NCBI GenBank assembly: GCA_041563475.1
Contig: JBFFMY010000008.1
Coordinates: 1 to 64,000 of the forward strand
Direction: 5' to 3'
Origin: CAJXZP01 sp041563475
GTDB taxonomy: Bacteria; Bacteroidota; Bacteroidia; Flavobacteriales_G; Salibacteraceae
Length of the DNA stretch: 64,000 nt
The translations under genes were made by a program, and so were the position numbers. How positions within the stretch are numbered: the stretch's first letter is position 1; each line of letters opens with the position of its first letter. The notes under the pieces were generated by a model, which made no database searches, had not been told where the DNA came from, and worked only from the letters and a program-made list of their open reading frames with translations. This document shows positions 9,076 through 16,876 of this stretch, in pieces.

Positions 9076-12067
9076 AGCTATCGCAATGGTATTGACGTTC
9101 CTCTTTTGGGTTTATATTTTCTGTTTCTTGTCCAGTATCTTTAGCTTTAATCATTGCATTAATAAGACGGAGTTTTTCCTTTTTATTTTCTTCCAAAAGA
9201 ACCTCGTTTCTTTCTTCACTGAAATAAATTTTCCCATCAATCCATACCATCTTTGGATGCGCATAAATGGATAAGGGATGATCAGACCACAATACTAAAT
9301 CCGCGTCTTTTCCCATGGAAATACTTCCCGTTAAATGATCAATTTTGAGCATTTGGGCTGGATTTATTGTAATCATTTTCATAGCTTCGATTTCAGATAC
9401 TCCACCATACTTTACCGTTTTTGCCGCTTCTTGATTGAGTCGACTCCCCATCTCCGCATCATCTGAATTAATAGCGGTGAGAACACCCATTTTGTTTAGT
9501 ATGGCTGCGTTGTAAGGTATCGCATCATTTACTTCAAATTTATACGCCCACCAATCAGAAAAGGTAGATGCATTTGCACCATGTGCCTTCATTTTATCCG
9601 CTACTTTATAGCCTTCCAGAATATGAGTAAATGTATTTATGCGAAATCCCATACTATCAGCAACGTTCATTAACATGGTGATTTCCGATTGAATATACGA
9701 ATGACAAGTGATATTTCTCTCATTTCTCAAAATCTCCACTAGCGCATCTAATTCTAAATCTCTTCTTGGAGCTAGAACACCTGATTTTCTTTCTTTTTTG
9801 GTTGCACCAGAAAATGAAGACCATTCTTTTTCATACGCTTTTGCACGATTAAAGGCATCAAAATAAACTTGTTCAACCCCCATCCGTGTTTGCGGAAACC
9901 GAATTGAATTTCTTCGATCGGAATTTGCCTGTGTTACGTTTTCCCCTAATGCAAATTTGATAGATTTAGATGGGCTGACGAACTTTAATTCTTCGGGGCC
10001 AGCTCCCCATCGTAATTTAATAATTTGGGCTTGTCCTCCAATTGGGTTTGCTGATCCGTGGAGCAGCTGAGCCGTTGTTACTCCACCCGCCAACTGGCGA
10101 TAAATATTTATATCCTCTGGGTGGAGTACATCTCCAATACGCACCTCTGCAGAATTATTTTGCCCTCCCTCATTCACACCATTTTTAACCGCAATATGCG
10201 AATGCTCATCAATTATACCAGGGGTTAAATGGAGGTTAGCTCCATCAATTACTTTATATTCCTCGAGGTTGGTGATGTTTTTACCCAGTGCTTTTATTTT
10301 ACCATTTTCTATTACAACCGAACCCTTAAAATTACCTACTGAATCACATGACCAGATGGTTACATTCGCAATAAAGTAATTGTTCGTTTGCGGTAAAGCC
10401 GTATCTCCAAACGCCATATTTGGATAGCTCACTTTACTAGAAACTGGGGAGACTTGGAGTTCTTTGGGATCTAGGCTAGCCACCTTTTCTTGCTGTTTAA
10501 TTGCCGACCAATTCACCCATACACCTAACGAGTCTTGGGCCTTTCCGTCTAAAATTTTTCCCTGGAAGTTTGATTTTCCAATAAAGCGAATTGGGCCAGG
10601 AATATCATTAGTTCCAGAAGTAAACACGAGGTTAATTAGGTTATTTTCAATAGCGATGCTACCTTTTTGTGGGCCTTCTTTTGTTGCGCCTAGGGAAGAA
10701 TAAACAACATACCCTTTTGGCGTTGGCTTTATCGATAGCTCGAACATTTTCCCATCTACATTCATGTTGTAAACACCAATGGGGTCAATGGCAAATGCAT
10801 CAGAAATGACGTTTCTACGCCCTTGAATCCAGTGCTCGAAAATCTTACCCCGCTTCACGAATACATCGTTATCACTTATGAAGAAATTAGCCATTTTTCC
10901 GGATTCAAGAGTTCCCAAAATAGTTTCTTTATTCAGGAATTTTGCAGGTGTATATGTTAATGCCTTTAAGGCCTGATGGGGGTCTAAACCAAATTGGATG
11001 GACTTGCGCAGGTTGCTCCAAAATTCTTTTTGATTTGCAGAGGCTGTTAAAGCAAAGGGAATTCCATTTTGACTAATTATGGCTGGGTTTGTTGGAGCCA
11101 TTTCCCAATGCTTTAAGTCTTCTAAGGTCACGTACTCGGCATCCAGAGGGTCGGATACATCAATGGCTTTAGGGAAATCTAAGGGGACGATTAAGGGGGT
11201 CATGGCCCCTTTAATTTCATTGATTCTTTTATACTCATCTCCTCCAGCTACGGCAATAAATGGAATATTAAATTCCCGTCCTATTTTGGAAACGCGTAGG
11301 ACAGATTGGTAATTTCGTGCATCAAATATTTGGGGTAAATTTTTATTGGCGGTAATAGCTCTCAATGATTCGTTGGATGCGGGTTGTTTTGTGCTTTCAT
11401 ACCATTGTGCATCATACATCGTTTGTCTAAATAGGGCAATGGAACCCATTAGCGAACTTGGGTATGATTGGGAGGAGTTTCCTTTGCCAAAGCTGTAACA
11501 TGCAGCAGCTTTTTTATCGATAATATCCTCTCCTTTGGCATTATCACCAAGAGAAACTAAAACCGCGCCTCCACGCATAATTCCATTAAATGGATAGCTC
11601 AACACAACCCCAAACCCTAAAGAATAGAGTTCTGCCGCTTTTTTAGAATCCGGTTGGAATTGTTCAAATGCACTCAGTTGGGGATGAATTGCGTCATTCC
11701 AATGTGTGGTTCCGTTGTTTGGTGAAACAAATTCTGGTCTTGGTGTTGGTTTCCTTTTGGCAACAGGAGGGAGGCCATAATCACTACGTAATTCAATAAA
11801 GGAGGGATAAATGTATTTACCTTGGAGATTGTAAACGATAGCATTTTCTGGAATGGTTATGCCTAAACCGCTACTTAAAATTAACCCATCTTGAATGAGC
11901 AACGTACCATTTTCAACTTCTAATTCTGATGAAATTACGAGATGACAATTTGTAAATGCATAAATAGAATGGGTGTTGTCGGCTACCCCATTGATTGGTA
12001 TTTGTTGGGACCATAATGGGCTTACAAAAAGACCTAAAAGAAGAGGTAGAAAATTTCTAATGTGCAT
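9053..12067 (-). CDS. Exported double-domain amidohydrolase (degenerate N-terminal plus intact C-terminal domain)
   Basis: The 1004-residue protein has a signal peptide (MHIRNFLPLLLGLFVSPLWS). Residues about 25-430 form one amidohydrolase-like domain whose metal motif position reads YIYPSFIELRSDYGLP, with no HxH. Residues about 560-970 form a second domain with intact motifs: LTPGIIDEHSHIAV (HxH), CHSYIQSE, TFTHILEGYK and INSDDAEMGSRL (Asp). Both halves end in the typical NPA/TPA...LGxLExGKxAN/D region. Such proteins in Bacteroidota are usually annotated simply as amidohydrolases, and the substrate is unknown. It heads a probable four-gene minus-strand unit and lies downstream of an unusually good promoter. 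Confidence 0.85.
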   Translation of the reverse strand: MHIRNFLPLLLGLFVSPLWSQQIPINGVADNTHSIYAFTNCHLVISSELEVENGTLLIQDGLILSSGLGITIPENAIVYNLQGKYIYPSFIELRSDYGLPPVAKRKPTPRPEFVSPNNGTTHWNDAIHPQLSAFEQFQPDSKKAAELYSLGFGVVLSYPFNGIMRGGAVLVSLGDNAKGEDIIDKKAAACYSFGKGNSSQSYPSSLMGSIALFRQTMYDAQWYESTKQPASNESLRAITANKNLPQIFDARNYQSVLRVSKIGREFNIPFIAVAGGDEYKRINEIKGAMTPLIVPLDFPKAIDVSDPLDAEYVTLEDLKHWEMAPTNPAIISQNGIPFALTASANQKEFWSNLRKSIQFGLDPHQALKALTYTPAKFLNKETILGTLESGKMANFFISDNDVFVKRGKIFEHWIQGRRNVISDAFAIDPIGVYNMNVDGKMFELSIKPTPKGYVVYSSLGATKEGPQKGSIAIENNLINLVFTSGTNDIPGPIRFIGKSNFQGKILDGKAQDSLGVWVNWSAIKQQEKVASLDPKELQVSPVSSKVSYPNMAFGDTALPQTNNYFIANVTIWSCDSVGNFKGSVVIENGKIKALGKNITNLEEYKVIDGANLHLTPGIIDEHSHIAVKNGVNEGGQNNSAEVRIGDVLHPEDINIYRQLAGGVTTAQLLHGSANPIGGQAQIIKLRWGAGPEELKFVSPSKSIKFALGENVTQANSDRRNSIRFPQTRMGVEQVYFDAFNRAKAYEKEWSSFSGATKKERKSGVLAPRRDLELDALVEILRNERNITCHSYIQSEITMLMNVADSMGFRINTFTHILEGYKVADKMKAHGANASTFSDWWAYKFEVNDAIPYNAAILNKMGVLTAINSDDAEMGSRLNQEAAKTVKYGGVSEIEAMKMITINPAQMLKIDHLTGSISMGKDADLVLWSDHPLSIYAHPKMVWIDGKIYFSEERNEVLLEENKKEKLRLINAMIKAKDTGQETENINPKEERQYHCDSYEDEMEY

Positions 12068-12072
12068 AAATT

Positions 12073-12102
12073 CAAATGTATGAAAAGGAACTTCTATTCA
12101 AA
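12073..12102 (-). promoter_or_regulatory. Promoter of the amidohydrolase operon, possibly giving a leaderless mRNA
   Basis: Read on the minus strand, TTTG (12102-12099) is followed after 18 bases by TACATTTG (12080-12073), a full match to the Bacteroidota -33/-7 consensus. Transcription would start about 5-7 bases downstream, close to the A of the ATG at 12067. The transcript would then have almost no 5' leader. Confidence 0.55.
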
Positions 12103-12204
12103 TAGCGCAAAAGAGGAGTTTTTAACATGTATTTGTATGTGATATTTGAAAATACAGAAAGGGAATTCCACGAATTACTAGACACAAAAGCTATTTTTGT
12201 GAAT

Positions 12205-13227
12205 ATGAACGAATACTTAGATGCGGATCCGGATCACTTATCAGGTACGGATAGGGACATAGAAAAAGTGTTGCGGCCAAAATCCTTTGGTGATTTTACG
12301 GGCCAAGAAGCTGTTGTGGAGAATTTGAAAGTATTTGTTGAAGCAGCCAAACTCCGTGAAGAAGCATTGGATCATGTTTTACTGCACGGACCACCGGGCC
12401 TAGGTAAAACTACCTTAGCAAATATCATTGCGAATGAGTTAGGCGTAGACATTAAAATCACTTCTGGACCTGTATTGGATAAACCGGGAGATTTAGCGGG
12501 CTTACTTACCAATTTAAGCGCGAACGATGTTCTTTTTATTGATGAAATTCATCGATTAAAACCTATCGTTGAAGAGTTTTTGTATTCGGCAATGGAGGAT
12601 TACAAAATTGACATCATGATTGATACGGGGCCGAACGCCCGTTCTGTGCAAATTGAATTGGAGCCGTTCACTCTAGTTGGAGCAACCACTAGGTCCGGTT
12701 CGTTGACATCTCCGTTACGTGCACGTTTTGGAATTAACTCCCGACTTGCATATTACAATGCAGATTTACTAGCCACAATCGTTACCCGTTCGGCCAATAT
12801 TTTGAATGTGGGAATTGATAATGAAGCGGCACATGAAATTGCCTCTAGAAGTAGGGGAACTCCTCGAATTACCAATGCGCTTTTGCGCAGAGTTAGAGAT
12901 TTTGCGCAAATTAAAGGGAATGGAAAAGTGGATTTAAAAATCACCCATTACTCTTTGGATGCATTGAATGTAGATAAGCATGGTTTGGATGAAATGGATA
13001 ATAGAATTTTAACAACTATCATTGATAAATTCAAAGGAGGTCCAGTTGGGTTAACTACTATTTCTACTGCCGTTGGTGAAGATGCAGGAACGATTGAGGA
13101 GGTGTATGAACCATTTTTAATCCAAGAAGGGTTTATGCAAAGGACTTCTAGAGGGAGGGAAGTGACTGAACTAGCCTACAAACATTTGGGAAGAATTAGG
13201 CCCTCCAGCCAATCTACTTTGTTTTGA
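12205..13227 (+). CDS. ruvB: Holliday junction branch-migration DNA helicase RuvB
   Basis: The 340-residue AAA+ ATPase drives Holliday junction migration with RuvA. Walker A is GPPGLGKTT (about 62-70) and Walker B is LFIDEIHRL (about 109-117). GATTRSGSLTSPLRARFG carries sensor and arginine-finger residues, and the winged-helix end is GFMQRTSRGREVT. I chose the ATG at 12205 because it gives the family's usual length and a typical start (MNEYLDAD...). An in-frame ATG at 12127 would add 26 residues with no family counterpart. A TATTTTTG element at 12192-12199 also argues for the later start. The stop overlaps the TTG start of queG. Confidence 0.93.
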   Translation: MNEYLDADPDHLSGTDRDIEKVLRPKSFGDFTGQEAVVENLKVFVEAAKLREEALDHVLLHGPPGLGKTTLANIIANELGVDIKITSGPVLDKPGDLAGLLTNLSANDVLFIDEIHRLKPIVEEFLYSAMEDYKIDIMIDTGPNARSVQIELEPFTLVGATTRSGSLTSPLRARFGINSRLAYYNADLLATIVTRSANILNVGIDNEAAHEIASRSRGTPRITNALLRRVRDFAQIKGNGKVDLKITHYSLDALNVDKHGLDEMDNRILTTIIDKFKGGPVGLTTISTAVGEDAGTIEEVYEPFLIQEGFMQRTSRGREVTELAYKHLGRIRPSSQSTLF

Positions 13228-14156
13228 TTCTTAACACTATAGACAAAGATGCAATACAGCTTCGTGCATCCGAACTAGGGTTTTCCTTGTTTGGTGTCTC
13301 AAAAGCACAGTTTTTAGAGAAGGAATCCCGCTTTTTGGAGGGCTGGTTAAATCAAAATTCTCATGGAGAAATGGATTGGATGGCCAACCATTTTGACAAG
13401 CGAACGGACCCGAGATTATTGGTTCCTGATGCCAAAACTGTTATTTCTTTAGGATTCGAATACCTTCCCGAAATGCCTCTTCCGGTAGACACAACCTTTA
13501 AAATTTCTAAATATGCTTACGGGAAGGATTATCATAAAGTCATAAAAAAGAAACTTATCGAATTACTCCAATTCATCCAAAACCGAATAGGGGATGTACA
13601 TGGAAGAGCTTTTGTGGATTCTGCTCCTGTAATGGAAAAAGCTTGGGCCGCTAAAAGTGGTTTAGGTTGGATAGGTAAAAACACGCTGATTCTGAACCGG
13701 AAAAAGAGCTCCTATTTCTTTTTAGCGGAGCTAATATTGGATGTAGAAATAGAAGAGACACCAGCCGTAAAGGATTTATGTAAAACATGTAATTTATGTG
13801 TAGAAGCATGTCCAACAGAAGCCTTAAACACACCCTACCAATTGGATGCAAAAAAGTGTATTTCTTATTTAACCATTGAATTAAAGTCTCAAATTCCAAA
13901 TGAATTTAAACACCAAATGGAGGATTGGATATTTGGTTGTGATATATGTCAGGATGTATGTCCTTGGACAAAAAATGCCCTGCCCACCTTAGAACAAAGT
14001 TTCAATAGGTTTGTAGGTTGGAAGGATTATTCTAAAAGAGACTGGAGAGAAATAACGGAAGAAGTTTTTGAGAAAGTATTTGCGGGAACACCTGTTATGC
14101 GCACAAAATATAAAGGCCTGAAACGAAATATAGATTTCATAACAGGCCTTAAATAA
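13224..14156 (+). CDS. queG: Epoxyqueuosine reductase
   Basis: The 310-residue cobalamin-dependent iron-sulfur enzyme performs the last step of queuosine biosynthesis, reducing epoxyqueuosine in tRNA. GRAFVDSAPVMEKAWAAKSG contains the conserved Asp and the cobalamin-proximal region. The two [4Fe-4S] motifs are CKTCNLCVEACP (Cys186-196) and CDICQDVCPW (Cys239-246). The start is the TTG at 13224, which overlaps the ruvB stop (TTGA). No ATG exists near the conserved N-terminus (ASELGFSLFGVSKAQ), so this non-ATG start with translational coupling is the best choice. No U-tract terminator follows. Confidence 0.92.
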   Translation: MILNTIDKDAIQLRASELGFSLFGVSKAQFLEKESRFLEGWLNQNSHGEMDWMANHFDKRTDPRLLVPDAKTVISLGFEYLPEMPLPVDTTFKISKYAYGKDYHKVIKKKLIELLQFIQNRIGDVHGRAFVDSAPVMEKAWAAKSGLGWIGKNTLILNRKKSSYFFLAELILDVEIEETPAVKDLCKTCNLCVEACPTEALNTPYQLDAKKCISYLTIELKSQIPNEFKHQMEDWIFGCDICQDVCPWTKNALPTLEQSFNRFVGWKDYSKRDWREITEEVFEKVFAGTPVMRTKYKGLKRNIDFITGLK

Positions 14157-14177
14157 TACCGAGTTTAAGTATTTAAA

Positions 14178-14360
14178 TCATGGGGAAATAATCTCTCTAA
14201 TTAATGCATGATGTTCTGTTGCAAACTGTACAAGCCCCCAGGTGTACAATAACATTAAATCTTCTTTCTTAAGCGCCTTAGTGGCTTTGATAAGTTCCTT
14301 TTTAAATAGAGTTTTATCAAAGCTTACTTTCTTTAAGACATACTTCGTCAATTCTAACAT
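14178..14360 (-). CDS. Small conserved-looking protein of unknown function (60 aa)
   Basis: The sequence begins MLELTKYVLKKVSFDKTLF and continues with a Lys-rich amphipathic helical segment (KKELIKATKALKKEDLMLLY) and an aromatic/hydrophobic tail. I recall similar short proteins starting MLELTK-(V/I)L-KVSFD in Flavobacteriia, so I treat it as real, but that is memory rather than a search. It has no signal peptide and no membrane helix. It is monocistronic and convergent with queG (21-bp gap). The function is unknown. The opposite-strand ORF at 14242-14466 looks like its shadow. Confidence 0.6.
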   Translation of the reverse strand: MLELTKYVLKKVSFDKTLFKKELIKATKALKKEDLMLLYTWGLVQFATEHHALIREIISP

Positions 14361-14495
14361 AAGCTCTAATTTTTGTGTGTACCAAATTACGGTTAATTAT
14401 CCTTTTTATTGTGTTAAAAATGGGTCGATTTTTTTAATTATTGTTAAAAGGGACGCAAAGGGTTGAGGCCCTTTTTCTTACCGGAAAATAGAAAA

Positions 14496-14526
14496 CAAAA
14501 AAAGAGGAGGCTAATGCCCCCTCTTT
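14496..14526 (-). terminator. Terminator of the T9SS cargo gene 14552-15808
   Basis: On the minus strand, AAAGAGGGGGC-ATTA-GCCTCCTCTTT forms an 11-bp stem with one G-U pair and a 4-base loop. A run of T follows (TTTTTTTG). It starts about 25 bp past the stop codon. Confidence 0.8.
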
Positions 14527-14551
14527 AACAAAGTAAGATTTTTTGAAATAA

Positions 14552-15808
14552 TTATAATTTCAATTTAATAACTTCATTTCCAACTTGCAAAATGTAAACA
14601 CCTTCGTTTAAATCAGAAACATCAAACGATTCAAATTGGTTGTTTAAATTAATTTGTTTTACTGTTCTTCCAGTAATGTTATACAATGTTCCTTCCCCAA
14701 ATCCATTGATGATATTCAATTTTCCGTTTGCGAAATATGCATTAAAGCTATTAGCCGAAAGATCATTCACGCTATTAGGCGCAGCAGCTAACAACGTTTG
14801 AGATTCAGAAATTACACATGTTGGATTACTCCACATAGTGATGGAATCATTCATAACAATATTGTGGTTAACGGTTTCATCAACAAACGTAATGGTAGTA
14901 TCACCAGTGGAGGCATTCGAAAAAGAAGAACCTCCATTCACAGAATAGAAAGTAGTTGATCTGCTAATGAATCCATCAATCGACCAAATTGGGTGACCTT
15001 GAACAGAATAAGGAACGTGTGTGAAATCAATATCCTCATTAGGTCCTGATAATTGAGAAGCACTCATCATAAAACTTCCGTTTTGTATAAATGTAACCAC
15101 AGGATAAAAATGAGGTAATCTTGCTCCGAAAGAACCACCTTGGTCTCTGAAATATGCTCCGTTTGCAATACTGTCTGCTTGATAAACTGCAGGGAATCCA
15201 TCTGCAACACCTGAACCAGTAAATCCTCTAATGATTTCAATTGAATCACCAAGAGCAGTTGAATTTTCAATAGATAAAACAAACGAATTAGAAACAATTG
15301 CAGGACTTGTAAACAAAACTTTTTGTTCCCATTCACTTAAAAAGTTAGATGTTGTAGTATCCAACGATAACGTAAATGTTTTTAAGGCAGCCCCTGTTGG
15401 TAATGAATCAGCTCCAGCAGCATAAATAGTGGCAACAACATTTACTGACCCACCATCAGGCCGTATTGAACGGGCGTAAAGATTAAAACCTGAAACTGTA
15501 ATGGTAGTGTTGCTTGGCACATTCACATAGGTTCCATATGAATTAGGTACAAATGCTTCTTTGTGTAAAAATGCAGTAAAGTAGGTAGGTTGACCGCCAT
15601 TGATTGACCTTCCCCACGCCCAAAGGTTTGTATCGAAACAAACGCCTACAGCTCTTTGTTGAAATGATTCATCATAAGAAGCATCAAATGATGTTTTTTC
15701 AGAAATAAAATTTTCTTTAGCATCAAATTGGGGTTTTAAATTATTCTGTGCAATGGATACACTGGCTAGCCCGATTAAACCTAAAGATAAAAGGTAAATT
15801 TTGTTCAT
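14552..15808 (-). CDS. Secreted protein with type IX secretion (type A) sorting domain
   Basis: The 418-residue protein has a signal peptide (MNKIYLLSLGLIGLASVSIAQ). A central beta-rich region of unknown function covers about residues 45-330. The C-terminal domain at about 345-418 (LYNITGRTVKQINLNNQFES ... LNEGVYILQVGNEVIKLKL) is a typical T9SS type A sorting signal, which directs export across the outer membrane and anchoring. I recognise no catalytic motif. It has its own terminator and lies just downstream of the TlpA-DUF6029-Omp28 operon in the same direction, so it may be related cargo. Confidence 0.8.
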   Translation of the reverse strand: MNKIYLLSLGLIGLASVSIAQNNLKPQFDAKENFISEKTSFDASYDESFQQRAVGVCFDTNLWAWGRSINGGQPTYFTAFLHKEAFVPNSYGTYVNVPSNTTITVSGFNLYARSIRPDGGSVNVVATIYAAGADSLPTGAALKTFTLSLDTTTSNFLSEWEQKVLFTSPAIVSNSFVLSIENSTALGDSIEIIRGFTGSGVADGFPAVYQADSIANGAYFRDQGGSFGARLPHFYPVVTFIQNGSFMMSASQLSGPNEDIDFTHVPYSVQGHPIWSIDGFISRSTTFYSVNGGSSFSNASTGDTTITFVDETVNHNIVMNDSITMWSNPTCVISESQTLLAAAPNSVNDLSANSFNAYFANGKLNIINGFGEGTLYNITGRTVKQINLNNQFESFDVSDLNEGVYILQVGNEVIKLKL

Positions 15809-15908
15809 TGTTGTATGTATTAAATTGGTTAATTATTAATTAAGTGCAAGAATGAGACATTAAATTGAACAAGTCAAGTTTATTAGTGTAAATGGTCAAG
15901 AATAAAAC

Positions 15909-15938
15909 AAAAAAAGCCTCAATATTTGAAGCCTTTTT
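15909..15938 (-). terminator. Terminator of the TlpA-DUF6029-Omp28 operon
   Basis: On the minus strand, AAAAAGGCTTCAA-(loop)-TTGAGGCTTTTTTT forms an imperfect stem with one bulge and one mismatch. A run of seven T follows. It lies about 20 bp after the Omp28 stop codon. Confidence 0.65.
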
Positions 15939-15957
15939 CACATCCGAATCATATGTG

Positions 15958-16866
15958 TTAATTCGTCAAATGCGTTTTTTCTACGTGAAGAATCTCACCT
16001 GTGTCTGAATTGTAGAGAAATACAATTACTTCTATATTTTCGGGCTTCCACTCATCACTCAAGGCAACAGAAATCTCATCATTTTCAGAAACTACTTCCT
16101 TTACATCTCCAATTGTGGGGTTTGTAAAAAGTGTTTTACCATCGCCATTACCTGGAAATCCCACACGAAGAACATGATTGTGTTCGTAGTCAGGTACGTA
16201 TGAGTCTGTTAGTCTGTTATCCGTTTGGGGAGCTATTATTTTATTTTCGGTAACGTAACCCACAATAGCAATATTTCCCGTAAGGTTTTGAAGACAAGTA
16301 GCCTTGTATCTCACGCGAATAGAACGATCTTCAGGTTTACTGTTGTAAATATTTTCTAAGTTGAGCTTAAATCGCGGAACCATGTATGCCGTATTGGCAA
16401 TTAGTGTGTTGAGTTCTTGTGCCCATTTTGTATAACTTACTTTAACGGAGCCATTAATTTCTGTTCGATTTAACATTCCTCCAGGAAAAGCAGAATACTG
16501 ATATTTAATTCGAAGTTTCTCACCTGTTTCTGTTTCAAATACACTGGGATAAGGGTGATCTGGACTGCTTAAATCAGGCTTTGAAAATGCCCCCGAATTG
16601 TGAATGGCAACAGAAAGAAAATCATCAGGATGATCTAATTTCATTTGTTCGGCAATATCTGCTCCTTCAGGGCAATTTGGACACTTATGGCCGGTGAACT
16701 CTTCGAGTAAAATTCGCCTTTTGTTTACCGTGGTATCATTATAAACCGTGTCATTAAAAGTTTCCTCTCCAGGACCAGCCCCACTGTTATCGTAAGGATT
16801 TTCAACTATGTCACATCCAACAAAACCAATGGAAATGGCCATAAAAAGTGCTAAAATCTTATTCAT
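15958..16866 (-). CDS. Omp28-related lipoprotein with thioredoxin-like CxxC
   Basis: The 302-residue protein has a lipoprotein signal (ISIGFVGC, lipidation at Cys18). After a low-complexity linker it carries RILLEEFTGHKCPNCPEGAD. This is the hallmark of the Omp28/PG28 outer-membrane family, whose N-terminal half is thioredoxin-like, with CPNC at 62-65. The rest is beta-rich, and VGFPGNGDG is typical of Omp28 proteins. It lacks a T9SS sorting domain, so it is probably held in the outer membrane by lipid. It is the last gene of a three-gene operon, 10 bp after the DUF6029 gene. Redox activity is plausible but not shown. Confidence 0.85.
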   Translation of the reverse strand: MNKILALFMAISIGFVGCDIVENPYDNSGAGPGEETFNDTVYNDTTVNKRRILLEEFTGHKCPNCPEGADIAEQMKLDHPDDFLSVAIHNSGAFSKPDLSSPDHPYPSVFETETGEKLRIKYQYSAFPGGMLNRTEINGSVKVSYTKWAQELNTLIANTAYMVPRFKLNLENIYNSKPEDRSIRVRYKATCLQNLTGNIAIVGYVTENKIIAPQTDNRLTDSYVPDYEHNHVLRVGFPGNGDGKTLFTNPTIGDVKEVVSENDEISVALSDEWKPENIEVIVFLYNSDTGEILHVEKTHLTN

Positions 16867-16876
16867 TTCGTTTGTT

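Noticed and set aside
12127..12204. N-terminal extension of RuvB from an upstream ATG
   Set aside because: The 26 extra residues have no counterpart in the family, and a -7-like element overlaps their coding region.
14113..14153. Inverted repeat AAGGCCTG / CAGGCCTT at the end of queG as a terminator
   Set aside because: The loop is about 24 bases and no T-run follows. It probably reflects repeated GL(K) codons.
14457..14476. Hairpin AAAGGG-TTGAGG-CCCTTT followed by T as a plus-strand terminator
   Set aside because: A six-base stem is weak, and no plus-strand gene ends nearby except queG, about 300 bp upstream.
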